Source: JBEKHT01 sp049516595 (GTDB lineage: Bacteria > Chloroflexota > Anaerolineae > Anaerolineales > RBG-16-64-43). Taken from it: a DNA stretch of 64,000 nt. The stretch's first letter is position 1. Each line of letters opens with the position of its first letter. A program made the position numbers and the translations under genes. Below are positions 20,989-30,180 of this stretch, in pieces. The stretch is taken from the NCBI GenBank assembly GCA_049516595.1, contig JBEKSY010000001.1:1-64000 (forward strand), read 5' to 3'. Below the pieces are notes generated by a model. The model was not told the DNA's origin and ran no database searches. It worked only from the letters and a program-made list of their open reading frames with translations.

Positions 20989-21693
20989 TCACCCCTCGAA
21001 GCGGTACCCGCCCCCCCGCACCGTGACCAGCCGGGAGGGATGGGACGGATCCACTTCAAGCTTTTCACGAAGCCAGCGGATATGAACATCCACAGTTCGC
21101 GAGCCACCCACGTAGTCCCATCCCCAAACGCTCTGGAGCAACAGCTCCCGCGAGAGCACTTGGCGGCAGTGATGCGCGAAGAAATCCAGCAGGTCGAATT
21201 CCCGAGGCCTCAGGGGGACAACTTGGCCTTTTAGCAGGACTTCGCGGCGCGATTCGTCGATCGCAAGCTCCCCGAATTCCAAGACCCGGGCTTCCGCTTC
21301 TCCTTCGGCGCGGGTTTCTTCGCGGATCATGCGCACGCGCCGCAGCAGAGCCTTGACGCGAGCCAACAGCTCCCGCATGCTGAAGGGCTTGGTCAAGTAG
21401 TCGTCGGCACCCACCTCGAGCCCTACCACCCGGTCAATCTCCTCTGCCCTTGCGGTGAGCATCAAGATTGGAACATTGGACTGCTTGCGGAGCCTGCGGC
21501 ACACCTCAAAGCCGTCGATTCCCGGAAGCATCAGATCCAGGACGACCAGGTCGGGCATCTTGCGCTGGGCCGAACCGATTGCGGAGGTCCCGTCTTCCAC
21601 CGCCTCCACGGTGAACCCCTCGCGATTGAGGTTGTAGGCCAGTGCCTCGCGCAGCCCTGCTTCGTCCTCAACCACCAGAATTCTTTCGCCCAT
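20989..21693 (-). CDS. phoB: Response regulator PhoB (OmpR family)
   Basis: 234 residues: a receiver domain with phosphorylated D53 and K102 (LTKPF), then a winged-helix DNA-binding domain ending in SRTVDVHIRWLREKL and VRGGGYRFEG. Its place directly before phoR and pst genes identifies it as the phosphate regulator rather than another OmpR-type regulator. CAGGA lies five bases before the ATG. Confidence 0.93.
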   Translation of the reverse strand: MGERILVVEDEAGLREALAYNLNREGFTVEAVEDGTSAIGSAQRKMPDLVVLDLMLPGIDGFEVCRRLRKQSNVPILMLTARAEEIDRVVGLEVGADDYLTKPFSMRELLARVKALLRRVRMIREETRAEGEAEARVLEFGELAIDESRREVLLKGQVVPLRPREFDLLDFFAHHCRQVLSRELLLQSVWGWDYVGGSRTVDVHIRWLREKLEVDPSHPSRLVTVRGGGYRFEG

Positions 21694-21829
21694 GAGATTC
21701 CTGCGCCCCGCCTGCGGAGAGCCCTCCCTTCCAGGCCACCACGAGGGGGACGAAGAAGGAGAGTAGCGCCCCGAGGGAAATCGATGGATCCCATCCCCCT
21801 GGTGATTATGGCACAGGTGGAGGCGGTCC

Positions 21830-21838
21830 TGCTATACT
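21830..21838 (+). promoter_or_regulatory. Extended -10 promoter giving a leaderless mRNA
   Basis: TGCTATACT (TG, one base, TATACT) ends 10 bases before the ATG of the solute-binding protein at 21849. A start 6-8 bases after the -10 leaves 5 or fewer untranslated bases, and there is no ribosome site. Confidence 0.65.
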
Positions 21839-21848
21839 ACCGACCGCC

Positions 21849-23153
21849 ATGCGACCACTTTCAGGAATTCCGAGAGACCCATTCCGGGCCCGGGGCTGGA
21901 TTGCGGGTGTTTTGTTTCTCCTGACGGCCTGCAGCCCAGTGGGCGCAGCGACTGTCCTGAGCACGCCGACCCCCGCGCCGACCCCGACCAGCTCTCCCGC
22001 TTTGCAGACCCTGCAAGGGACGCTTCAGCCTCCATCGATCCTGCGCCTGTGGCTCCCTGCCTCCATGCGTCCGGACGCCTCGACCCCTGGCGGAAGCCTC
22101 TTGGCTGACCGGATCGCCGCCTTCGAGGCCGCCCATCCAGGGCTGCAGGTCGACGCGCGCGTCAAGGCCGAGAGCGGTCCTGGAGGGCTGAGGGAAATGC
22201 TGGGCCTGGCGGCCCTGGCGGCACCCGGGGCGCTGCCCGATGCGGTCGCGCTCGACCAATCGGACCTGCGGGCGGCGTCGCTCAAGCAGTTGCTCATCCC
22301 GCTGGATGGATCACCCCTCACGGTTCCTGCCCAACCCACCTGGGCGACCTTCGCCAGGCCGTTGTCCGTGATTGACGGTACCTTCTACGGCTTGCCCTTC
22401 GCAGGGGACTGCTGGATCCTGGTCCAGACCCAGCCAACGATCACCTCCCCTCCCCTTTGGACCGATCTGCTCCGATGGCATCGAAACCTCTACATCCCGC
22501 TGGCCGACCCCAAAGCCATCTTCCTCTTGTCCGAGTACTTGGGAGCTGGTGGCAGACTGCCCGCAGGGTTGAGGGAGGTCTCCCTGGACTCCTCCGCGCT
22601 GGCCTCCAGCCTCGGGTGGCTGCTCGGCCTGAGCCAAGCCGGGGTTCTTTCCAGCGAGAGCTTGCAGATCGCATCTTCCCATCAGGCCCTCGATGTGCTC
22701 GAGACGGGCGGTCAAGGTGCGATCGCCACCTTCGCGGATTATGCGGCGGCGTCTCGCGCCCGAAGCGGCCTTTCGGCCAGCCTGCCCCCGATGCCTGCGG
22801 GGCAATCGCTCACGCTCGTGACGGGTTGGTCGTGGGCCATTTCCACCTCCGATCTCCAACGCCAGCAGCTCGCCATTGGCCTCATCGACTGGTTGAGCGA
22901 TCCGAAATTCCTCGGCGCCTGGACGCGCGCCCAGGGGCTGTTGCCAGCCCGTTTGGATGCACTTTCCTCGTGGCCCCCCGATGCTCAGACCCAGCTGGCA
23001 CGGGCCTGCCTGAGCGCGGGCGTCCTGTATCCCTCCGACGAGATCCTCACCACTCTAGCCCCGGTGCTCAGCCAAGCCGCTCGGTCCGTCCTAACGCAGG
23101 GACAGGACCCCAGCCAAGCCGCGGCGGCTGCGATCAACTCGCTGCGACCATGA
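21849..23153 (+). CDS. Extracellular solute-binding lipoprotein (family 1-like)
   Basis: 434 residues. The lipoprotein signal ends in LTAC (Cys28). A Thr/Pro-rich linker is followed by a periplasmic-binding-protein fold, as in ABC sugar-binding proteins (IAAFEAAHPGLQVDAR, a GLPFAGDCW hinge strand). No permease or ATPase gene is adjacent, so the transporter, if any, is elsewhere. The stop overlaps the start of glycerate kinase (ATGA), implying coupled translation and perhaps a link to glycerate or tartrate use. The substrate cannot be told. The mRNA appears leaderless. Confidence 0.85.
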   Translation: MRPLSGIPRDPFRARGWIAGVLFLLTACSPVGAATVLSTPTPAPTPTSSPALQTLQGTLQPPSILRLWLPASMRPDASTPGGSLLADRIAAFEAAHPGLQVDARVKAESGPGGLREMLGLAALAAPGALPDAVALDQSDLRAASLKQLLIPLDGSPLTVPAQPTWATFARPLSVIDGTFYGLPFAGDCWILVQTQPTITSPPLWTDLLRWHRNLYIPLADPKAIFLLSEYLGAGGRLPAGLREVSLDSSALASSLGWLLGLSQAGVLSSESLQIASSHQALDVLETGGQGAIATFADYAAASRARSGLSASLPPMPAGQSLTLVTGWSWAISTSDLQRQQLAIGLIDWLSDPKFLGAWTRAQGLLPARLDALSSWPPDAQTQLARACLSAGVLYPSDEILTTLAPVLSQAARSVLTQGQDPSQAAAAAINSLRP

Positions 23154-24463
23154 AACCCGCCCCGGCCCGCTGGACCCACTGCCGGGAATCCCTGCAGCAG
23201 CTGCTGGCCGCCTCGATCGCCCTGGCGGATCCCGCTTCGCTGGTCTCCGCCCATCTCACGCGGACGGACGACGTCTTGCGGATAAGTGGCCGGCTTTTCT
23301 CTCTGCCGCCGGACGCGAGACTCGTCGTTCTCTCTCTGGGGAAGGCCGCACCTGCCATGGCCCGGGCCGCATCGCAGGCCCTGGGCCCGCTGGTGTCCCA
23401 GGGCCTGCTGGTTGGGCCGCGAGTCCCGCTTGCTCCGCCGGCTCGATTTGATGCAATTCAAGGCGGGCATCCCTTGCCGGACGAGGGAAGCTTGAGAGGA
23501 GGAGCGGCGGCCGAAAAGTTGGTCAGCGGTCTGGTTTCCAACGACATTCTCCTAGCGCTCGTCTCGGGAGGTGGCTCCGCTTGCATTGAAATCCCCGTCC
23601 CGGGAATCGACCTGGTGACCCTTCGCGAGATCAACCGAAGGCTAATTCTGGGTGGTGCCGACATCGAAGAGATCAACATCATTCGGTCCGCTCTTTCACG
23701 CCTGAAGCGAGGGGGGCTGGCTCGCAGAGCCCTCCCAGCGCAGACCATCGGTCTCGTCCTTTCCGATGTGGTTGGAGACCGACTCGAGTTGGTCGCCTCG
23801 GGTCCCACCGTCGAGGCCCCCCTGCTGCCCGAGGAAGTGCGCCAGATCGCCGGGCGGTATCAGATTCACAGGTTGCTCCCTGCCTCCGTGTTCGAGACTC
23901 TGGAGGCGGCCTCTGCTCTCCCGGTCATGAAACCGCAACCCTACAACGCGATCATCGGCTCCAATGCGTGGCTGGCGGAATCCCTGGCCAGGACCGCGAC
24001 GGGCATGGGGTTCGAGGCGCGCGTCGTCGCAACCGATATCACTGGCGACGCGCGTATAGCAGGCCAGCGCATTGCCTCAACCCTGCGTGGGATGCGTTCG
24101 ACCACACTGCAGAATCCGCGGGCCCTGATTTTCGGTGGTGAGACAACTGTGCAGGTTCACGGGTCCGGCCAGGGCGGCCGGAACCAGGAATTGGCGCTTT
24201 CGGCCGCAATTACGCTCGAGGGGGTCGAGAGAGCGGCCCTGATGGCCTTCGGCACGGACGGAGTCGACGGCAACAGTGACGCGGCCGGGGCGGTGGTCCT
24301 GGGGGACACCTGCCGGCGCGCGAGCCAGCTCGGACTGTCGCCCGCAGATGCGCTCGATCAGAACGATGCGCACGGGTTCTTTCACCGTCTGGGCGATTGT
24401 CTGCACACCGGGCCGACCGGGACAAACCTGAACGACCTGATCGTTGCTCTCCTGTATCCCTGA
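23150..24463 (+). CDS. gckA: Glycerate 2-kinase (MOFRL / GckA-TtuD family)
   Basis: 437 residues. The N-terminal DUF4147 domain has LSLGKAAPAMARAA and the glycine-rich loop VSGGGSACIEIP. The C-terminal MOFRL domain has GGETTVQVHGSGQGGRNQEL and FGTDGVDGNSDAAGA. The family phosphorylates D-glycerate to 2-phosphoglycerate. The ATG overlaps the stop of the solute-binding protein gene. A longer in-frame reading upstream lies antiparallel in content to the previous gene and is not used. The gene symbol is by family, not proven activity. Confidence 0.9.
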   Translation: MKPAPARWTHCRESLQQLLAASIALADPASLVSAHLTRTDDVLRISGRLFSLPPDARLVVLSLGKAAPAMARAASQALGPLVSQGLLVGPRVPLAPPARFDAIQGGHPLPDEGSLRGGAAAEKLVSGLVSNDILLALVSGGGSACIEIPVPGIDLVTLREINRRLILGGADIEEINIIRSALSRLKRGGLARRALPAQTIGLVLSDVVGDRLELVASGPTVEAPLLPEEVRQIAGRYQIHRLLPASVFETLEAASALPVMKPQPYNAIIGSNAWLAESLARTATGMGFEARVVATDITGDARIAGQRIASTLRGMRSTTLQNPRALIFGGETTVQVHGSGQGGRNQELALSAAITLEGVERAALMAFGTDGVDGNSDAAGAVVLGDTCRRASQLGLSPADALDQNDAHGFFHRLGDCLHTGPTGTNLNDLIVALLYP

Positions 24464-24483
24464 GGAGCGAGGGCCCTCCAAGG

Positions 24484-24489
24484 TATAAT
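24484..24489 (+). promoter_or_regulatory. -10 element upstream of the phosphohexomutase gene
   Basis: Perfect TATAAT just after the glycerate kinase stop. The -35 is poor (TGAGGA at 17 bases). The predicted transcript has about 95 bases of leader before ATG 24590. Confidence 0.5.
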
Positions 24490-24589
24490 CCGACGCTCGG
24501 TTCCCCCGCTGGTCTGCGCAGAGGAGGGGGCACGGTCGAAGGCCCCCCGGTTCAGGTCACCCGGCGGGCAGACGAGCCAGAGGCGGACC

Positions 24590-26047
24590 ATGATTCATTT
24601 CGGCACGGATGGTTGGCGCGCTGTCATTTCGGACACATTCACATTTCACAACCTGCGGCTGGTTTCCCAGGCGATTGCAGATGCGGTCAGTTCCGCCGAT
24701 TGGCACACTTTTCAGGAAAGGGTGCCTGCTCCGGACCCCCGCTGCATGGTGGTCGGGTTCGACACCCGGTTCCTCTCCGACCGATACGCGGTCGAAGTGG
24801 CGCGGGTCCTGGCCGCCAACGGGTTCACGGCCTACCTCGCCCACGCCGATGCCCCGACCCCGGCGATTTCCTTTGCGGTGCAGGAGCGCGGGGCGATCGC
24901 CGGGGTGATGATCACCGCTTCGCACAACGCGCCGCGCTACAACGGCGTCAAACTCAAAGCCGCCTACGCCGGCTCGGCCCTGCCCGAGCAATGCCGCCGG
25001 GTCGAGATCTATCTGAGCGACAACGAGTCTCGAGCCCGGGGTCCCAACCTTATGGAGTACGACCGAGCCATTGCCCAGAATCTGATCCGCCGGTTCAACC
25101 CCACCCTGGCCTATCACGAGCACTTGCGCAAGCTGATCAATCTGGATCTCATTGCCAGCCGTCCTCCGCGGGTCGTAGTGGACTCGATGTACGGCTCGGG
25201 CCGCGGCCAGATCAAGGGCCTGTTGCAGGGCACGGGCTGCGAGGTGTTCGAAATCCGCGGGGAAATGAACCCCGGGTTCGGAGGCGTTCATCCCGAACCG
25301 ATCGCCCGCTACCTGGGCCCCCTGGCAGGTGCGATCGCCGCAGGCAATGGACAGCTGGGCGTGGCCACCGATGGCGATGCCGACCGCACCGGCGCCATGG
25401 ACGGACGGGGCCAGTTTGTCGATCCGCACAAGATCATGGCTCTGGCTTTGCGTTACTTCGTTGAGAAACGCGGCTGGACCGGCCAAGTGATTAAGACCGT
25501 CTCGACGACCCTGATGATTGATCGCCTATGCCGGAAGTACGGGCTGGAATTGCACGAGACCCCGGTCGGCTTCAACCACATCGTCGACTACATGCTACGG
25601 GGAGACGTCCTGATTGGCGGGGAAGAGTCCGGAGGCATCAGCTTCCGGGGGCACATTCCCGAGGGTGACGGGGTTCTCATGGGTCTCTTGCTGATCGAAA
25701 TGGTGGCCGCCTACGGCGTGCCGCTTGAAGATCTGGTGCAAGACCTTCTGACCACGGTCGGGCCGGCCCGCTACGAGCGGCGAGATCTGCGCCTGTCCCA
25801 CCCCGTGCCCAAGAGTGCTCTGGCCAAGCAGCTCTCTGAGAATCCACCGCAAGCGCTGGGCGGGGTGAAGGTCGCCCAAATCAGCCTGCTGGACGGGGTC
25901 AAGTACCTGCTGGAGGACGACTCCTGGCTGCTCATCCGACCCTCAGGCACCGAGCCACTCCTGCGGGTCTACGCAGAGGCGGCTGACGAAAAGCATCTTT
26001 CGGCCTTGGTCCGGTTTGGGGAGACCATCGCCCAGGAGGCCCTCTAA
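24590..26047 (+). CDS. Phosphoglucomutase / phosphomannomutase family protein
   Basis: 485 residues. An alpha-D-phosphohexomutase that moves phosphate between C1 and C6 of a hexose or hexosamine. The phosphoserine is S111 in ITASHNAPRYNG. The magnesium loop DGDADR is at 261-266, the sugar-binding loop GEESGGIS follows, and the C-terminal phosphate loop is RPSGTEPLLRVY. Which sugar is used cannot be settled from sequence. The start begins with the family motif FGTDGWRA, so it is secure although the ribosome site is weak. Confidence 0.92.
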   Translation: MIHFGTDGWRAVISDTFTFHNLRLVSQAIADAVSSADWHTFQERVPAPDPRCMVVGFDTRFLSDRYAVEVARVLAANGFTAYLAHADAPTPAISFAVQERGAIAGVMITASHNAPRYNGVKLKAAYAGSALPEQCRRVEIYLSDNESRARGPNLMEYDRAIAQNLIRRFNPTLAYHEHLRKLINLDLIASRPPRVVVDSMYGSGRGQIKGLLQGTGCEVFEIRGEMNPGFGGVHPEPIARYLGPLAGAIAAGNGQLGVATDGDADRTGAMDGRGQFVDPHKIMALALRYFVEKRGWTGQVIKTVSTTLMIDRLCRKYGLELHETPVGFNHIVDYMLRGDVLIGGEESGGISFRGHIPEGDGVLMGLLLIEMVAAYGVPLEDLVQDLLTTVGPARYERRDLRLSHPVPKSALAKQLSENPPQALGGVKVAQISLLDGVKYLLEDDSWLLIRPSGTEPLLRVYAEAADEKHLSALVRFGETIAQEAL

Positions 26048-26085
26048 CCTCGCCGGGAACCCCCGTGCACTTCATGGAGGCAGTT

Positions 26086-26604
26086 GTGGATTTCTTTGAC
26101 CTCGCACGAGACCGCCGTTCGATCCGAGCCTTTCGAGAGATTCCGATCGAGCCCGAGCAACTGGAGAGAGTTCTCGAGGCCGCAAATCGGGCCCCCTCTG
26201 CCGGCAACCTGCAGGCCTACCAGATCTACCTAGCCAAAAGCGATTCGACTCGCGCCCAGCTCGCGCAGGCGGCCGGGGCCCAGGACTTTCTCACCCAAGC
26301 TCCTGTGGTCCTGGTTTTCTGCGCCGACCCAAAGCGCTCGACCCCGCGGTATGGCAGGCGCGGGGCCGAGCTTTATTGCGTGCAGGATGCGACCATCGCG
26401 TGCACTTTTGCGATGCTTGCTGCCACCGCGCTTGGCCTGGGCACCGTCTGGGTCGGGGCCTTTGATGCCGAGTCCGTGCGCTCCGCGATCAACGCGCCCG
26501 AAGGCGTCGTCCCTGTGGCCATCCTCCCCATCGGCCATGCTGGAGAGACTCCTCTCCCAACCCGGAGAAGATCCTCCCGCGATCTGGTGCACGAAACCCG
26601 GTGA
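26086..26604 (+). CDS. Nitroreductase family protein (FMN)
   Basis: 172 residues. RRSIRAFREIPIEPEQLERVLEAANRAPSAGNLQ is split here over the family's FMN-binding start, and the C-terminal GLGTVWVGAF and VAILPIGHAGE blocks follow. It reduces nitro compounds, quinones or flavins with NAD(P)H. I start at GTG 26086 because GGAGG lies exactly five bases before it. The upstream ATG (26065) has no such site. It lies 38 bases after the phosphohexomutase and may share its transcript. Confidence 0.85.
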   Translation: MDFFDLARDRRSIRAFREIPIEPEQLERVLEAANRAPSAGNLQAYQIYLAKSDSTRAQLAQAAGAQDFLTQAPVVLVFCADPKRSTPRYGRRGAELYCVQDATIACTFAMLAATALGLGTVWVGAFDAESVRSAINAPEGVVPVAILPIGHAGETPLPTRRRSSRDLVHETR

Positions 26605-26617
26605 GGGTCCCCGGGGC

Positions 26618-27643
26618 CTAGGGGACGACGCCCCCCCTCCCATAAGGCGCCGGGGAGACGGTTCCTCCGGTGACAAAACAGGCATAAGTGACCCGCGAGA
26701 TCTCCGCGATTATGGCCAGGGCGGTCTGGTAGTCCACCCATTGGACGTGGTTGGATAGGACCACAATCACATACCTGGCATTTTGCCACTCCACTAGGCC
26801 CGTGTCTGCGACCACCCCGAGTCCCGCTTCGAAGGTAGTCCCGGTCTTGTGAGCGAGCAGGTCTTGCGGCCCCGGGGGCAGGCCGGCCCCGATGCGCGTC
26901 CCCTGGCTGGGTGTCGGGGTTCGCATTAATCCGAGAAGGTAGTCGGTTCCTCCGGGGGAGAGAAGCTCCCCGCTTGCCAAGCGCTCGATGATGAGCCCGA
27001 GATCCCTCGCGCTGGAGCGCCGCGGAACCACTGTGGTCTGACCCGCACCCCAGGATTGCACCTCCTGGTTCAAGTCGATTCTGGCCTGTTGCGTGAGGAA
27101 TTCGGTCAGACTTGCGGTCGCATCTTCTTCGGACACTACGATCATGGCGCGCAGAAGTTGTTCGAAGGAACGCTCGTGAGGGACCGGACCACTGGTCCAT
27201 TTGACTTCGGGGTGAGCCTCCTTCCACTGGAGGAAGGCGATCGCGATAGCGACTTTGATGGTCGAGGCCGGATGCATGGGTTGGTCGGCGTTGATGCTCA
27301 CCGTCGTTCCGCGGGGTAGATCGTGCAGGTAAACCCCCCACTCTCCAGAAGGCGCGCTCGAGACCAGGCCCTGCACGGTGCCTTCCAACCCGGCCGGCCC
27401 TCCGCAGGCGGGTCCGGCAGCCGAAGGGGAGGGCGTTTCGGGCACCCCCATGGCCGTTTCCCGAGTCGGAACGCTCGAACGGATCGCGGCGGATGACCGA
27501 TCCGCCAACGCTGGCGTCAGGGAGGAGGGTGAAGCCCTGGAAAGCGTCCCTGCGGAGAGGACGGTCGAGCCCTTTGCCTCAACTGGACCCAGGCAGCCCG
27601 TCATCAGGAAAGCGACGATCAAGACCCTGGGCGAGATCTTCAC
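26618..27643 (-). CDS. Serine hydrolase lipoprotein, class A beta-lactamase fold
   Basis: 341 residues. A lipoprotein signal ends in MTGC (Cys17), followed by a Ser/Pro-rich linker to about residue 85. The catalytic SxxK is STIK at 127-130, the second motif reads SEE at 171-173 where beta-lactamases have SDN, and the third is KTG at 266-268. The fold is that of class A beta-lactamases and related DD-peptidase-like esterases. Because the SDN position is changed and the glutamate of the omega loop is not obvious, I would not call it a drug-resistance enzyme. It converges with the nitroreductase gene. Confidence 0.82.
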   Translation of the reverse strand: MKISPRVLIVAFLMTGCLGPVEAKGSTVLSAGTLSRASPSSLTPALADRSSAAIRSSVPTRETAMGVPETPSPSAAGPACGGPAGLEGTVQGLVSSAPSGEWGVYLHDLPRGTTVSINADQPMHPASTIKVAIAIAFLQWKEAHPEVKWTSGPVPHERSFEQLLRAMIVVSEEDATASLTEFLTQQARIDLNQEVQSWGAGQTTVVPRRSSARDLGLIIERLASGELLSPGGTDYLLGLMRTPTPSQGTRIGAGLPPGPQDLLAHKTGTTFEAGLGVVADTGLVEWQNARYVIVVLSNHVQWVDYQTALAIIAEISRVTYACFVTGGTVSPAPYGRGGVVP

Positions 27644-28318
27644 AGAGAACCTCGGTCAGCCTGACTCACCTTGGATGGGTAAGGCGCGCAGTACCCGATA
27701 GACCTTGAACCCCCGGAGCCCCACCCGCCCGAGGATCTCGCACGAACCGGCACCTCGGGAGCAGGAGCCCTGCCTCAGCCACGTCCCGCCCGCCTCTCCG
27801 CCCCATGGGTTCGACTACTGCCTGGCCCGCCCGCTATTGAACGACCTGCCCCCTTTGTTTGACCGCGCTACCCTGAGAGGCACCAATCCGGCCCGCAGCC
27901 ATCAAGGTGAAAGGGGGAGGTGCGGCAGTCTCCACAACGCTTCTTCAGGTCATCTCCGACCCGATCTAGTATCTGGCGGGGCGGATGGGCCGCAGCCCCG
28001 GTCCGGTCTACTCGGCTCGAACGGAAAAAGAGACCGTTGCCCAGGACGCGCGCCGGACCGGGAGCCTCCCCACCCGAGATCTCCAGGCCGAGGGGTTCAG
28101 GCCTACTTGGTCTGGTGATGGGCATGCGCCCCAACATCATCCGCCTCATGCCGAGCCACCCCCGGGAATCCCTTCCGAACGAACTACACACCTGCTGGAG
28201 GGTCTCTTGCGGGAGCGTCCTTGTAACCGACGGGGACCAGCGGCCGTTCCCAGGAAACGAGGTCCTCCTGTTGAGGTCCTGCCAGCCAGAGCCTTGAAAG
28301 GTTCGGGGCGTGCCCGGC
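27644..28318. other. Intergenic region without a recognised gene
   Basis: 675 bases between two minus-strand genes. I see no reading frame with a family resemblance, no tRNA cloverleaf, and no repeat. The promoter of the serine hydrolase must lie at its left end, but no -10 stands out. Confidence 0.5.
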
Positions 28319-29080
28319 TCAGGAGAGATAAATGCGGTTCGGGTCCAGCTCCTCCCGGAGAATGAGAAGCTCCTCGTCCGTGATCCGGTCGGTAGTGCGA
28401 AGGCGCGAGGAGACTTTGAGTGGCCAGCCCGTATTCGCAGCCGCCTGCTCCGCAGTGCAACCAGGATGAATTGCAGTGAGAATGAGCTCCCCGCTTTCGT
28501 CCGGCTCCATCACTCCGAGATCGGTTACGACGGCCATGGGGCCCCCACCCCGAATCCCCGTTGACTCCCTCTCCTGGCGGCCCCCCAGGAAGCCGGCGGA
28601 GGTGATGAAATCCACTTTGGGTGGGAAACGGCGCTTCTCGTGGGGGGTGATGAAGTAGCAACGGTCAGCCCAGGCGGCGATCTCCGCAGCCCCCCCCGAG
28701 CCGGGCAGGCGGACTTTGGGATGCTCGTAGTCGCCGATCACGGTGGCGTTCACATTGCCGAAGCGGTCGATTTGGGCGCCGCCCATGAAGCCCACGTTGA
28801 CCAAGCCTCTCTGAAGATAGAGGGCGAAGAGATCGTAGAAGCTGCAGATGGAGGTTGCGCCGCTGACGAGCGTAGGGTCGCCGATAGAGAGAGGCAGACG
28901 GGCAGGCTGGGCCCCGATCACTCCCGCCTCATAGATCATGACCAGGTTCGGAGCCTGCGTTCGGCGCGCGAGGTTGCATGCTAGGTTGGGCAATCCCACG
29001 CCGACCACGACAACGTCCCCGTCCCGCAGGAGGCGAGCGGCATTCACAGTCATCAGTTCGGACGGCGTGTAAGCGCCCAT
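28319..29080 (-). CDS. CoA-transferase family I, subunit B
   Basis: 253 residues. The family I beta-type fold with GVGLPNLACNLARR and the region YEAGVIGAQ, where the catalytic glutamate of these enzymes lies. The enzyme class moves CoA between acids such as acetate, 3-oxoacids or glutaconate. AAGGA lies seven bases before the ATG. Unusually, the matching alpha-type subunit is not adjacent but about 3.5 kb upstream (32539-33441), with unrelated genes and one opposite-strand gene between. Confidence 0.88.
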   Translation of the reverse strand: MGAYTPSELMTVNAARLLRDGDVVVVGVGLPNLACNLARRTQAPNLVMIYEAGVIGAQPARLPLSIGDPTLVSGATSICSFYDLFALYLQRGLVNVGFMGGAQIDRFGNVNATVIGDYEHPKVRLPGSGGAAEIAAWADRCYFITPHEKRRFPPKVDFITSAGFLGGRQERESTGIRGGGPMAVVTDLGVMEPDESGELILTAIHPGCTAEQAAANTGWPLKVSSRLRTTDRITDEELLILREELDPNRIYLS

Positions 29081-29107
29081 GCCGTTTCCTTCGCCGGGCT
29101 GACTGCC

Positions 29108-30007
29108 TCAAGAGGAGAGAACCGCGGCAACGAGGGCCGGAGCCATTACGCTCCGTTCATCCCTTCCCGCAGTTCGCGCCCGCTCCACCTCTCGCGCCCA
29201 AAGGAACAGGCAGGTGTGATAGGCGGTGGTGACGTAGGGAGAAAGTACTGCCACGATGGCGATCCCCACCCCCGTGACCGTCACGCCGAGCGCCCCACCA
29301 AACAGGAGCGCAGCGGTTGAAGAGCCCAAGGCAGTTTCCACCAGGTAAAAAGTCCCCCCGCCGAGAAGAATCGAAAGGGCTATCGCCACAAACGATGCCA
29401 CCCCTACGACGGTGCCCACCCCGATCTCGGTTACCGCGACCAGCAGCAAGTTGTTCTTGACAATGAAGGTCGCACGTCGCAGCGCTCGGCCGAGATCCAG
29501 GTCCTCGATGATCATCGCGGGCAGGACCAGGTAAGTGGCGGTCGTCCCTACCGCGTCCAGCACGCTGGCCAAGATGCCCCCTGGGACTCCCCCTCGCCGA
29601 TTCCTCCCCCCCAGCAGGGATTCCATGAGACGAACCAGGGTGGAGGCCAAGGCCAAGCTGACGAGATGCCAGAAAGAGCGGCCCACCGCCTGCCAAGCCC
29701 GATCCATGCGCCCATCGCCCTCGGCCACGAGCCCGTAGACTAGGTAGACTGTCATGCCGGCAAAGACATAGGTAACAATGTACTCCGAGAGCACCAGCCC
29801 TAGGCCCAGCACGACGATCAACACCCGACCGGCGTCCGTGCCTCCCATCGAGAGCGCGGCCAGGACCATGACTCCGGCCCCCAAGAGCGAGAGGACGAAT
29901 CCGGCCAGGATTGCAATGAAGGAGGGTCGAAGCAGATCCGAATCGCGAGTGGCCATATCCGCGGCCTGTCGCAGAAACCCAAATCCTCTCTGCAGTGATT
30001 GCAACAT
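29108..30007 (-). CDS. Polytopic membrane protein (DUF6159-like)
   Basis: 299 residues with about six hydrophobic segments and a conserved-looking amphipathic core (MIIEDLDLGRALRRATFIVKNN). It resembles the uncharacterised DUF6159 membrane family by layout. That is a weak assignment. It has its own extended -10 promoter and ends 27 bases before the CoA-transferase B gene, so the two may be co-transcribed. Confidence 0.7.
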   Translation of the reverse strand: MLQSLQRGFGFLRQAADMATRDSDLLRPSFIAILAGFVLSLLGAGVMVLAALSMGGTDAGRVLIVVLGLGLVLSEYIVTYVFAGMTVYLVYGLVAEGDGRMDRAWQAVGRSFWHLVSLALASTLVRLMESLLGGRNRRGGVPGGILASVLDAVGTTATYLVLPAMIIEDLDLGRALRRATFIVKNNLLLVAVTEIGVGTVVGVASFVAIALSILLGGGTFYLVETALGSSTAALLFGGALGVTVTGVGIAIVAVLSPYVTTAYHTCLFLWAREVERARTAGRDERSVMAPALVAAVLSS

Positions 30008-30035
30008 TCTGCGCCCTCTTCCGGTTAACGGTCAG

Positions 30036-30044
30036 ACTATACCA
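30036..30044 (-). promoter_or_regulatory. Extended -10 promoter of the DUF6159-like gene
   Basis: Minus strand TGGTATAGT (TG, one base, TATAGT), with about 22 bases of leader before the ATG at 30007. Confidence 0.6.
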
Positions 30045-30180
30045 GACCGCTCCGGGGACAGCAACGTCCTCTCCGGTCAACGCTTCACTCTGCCCACTCC
30101 GAGTGGTCCAGGTTTTCCTGAAGTCTCCGGTTGACCTGCGGTCGGGCTACCTCTATGATCTGCTGGGAGGGAAGGGCGGG

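Noticed and set aside
22457..23149. N-terminal extension of the glycerate kinase frame over the solute-binding protein gene
   Set aside because: It overlaps a clear lipoprotein gene in another frame. The ATG in the ATGA overlap gives the normal kinase length.
26618..27643. Antibiotic-resistance beta-lactamase
   Set aside because: SxxK and KTG are present but the SDN position reads SEE and the omega-loop glutamate is not evident, so resistance is not supported.
27700..28120. Possible tRNA or small genes in the 675-base gap
   Set aside because: Short segments resemble D-arm or T-arm strings but no cloverleaf closes, and the open frames lack starts or family resemblance.
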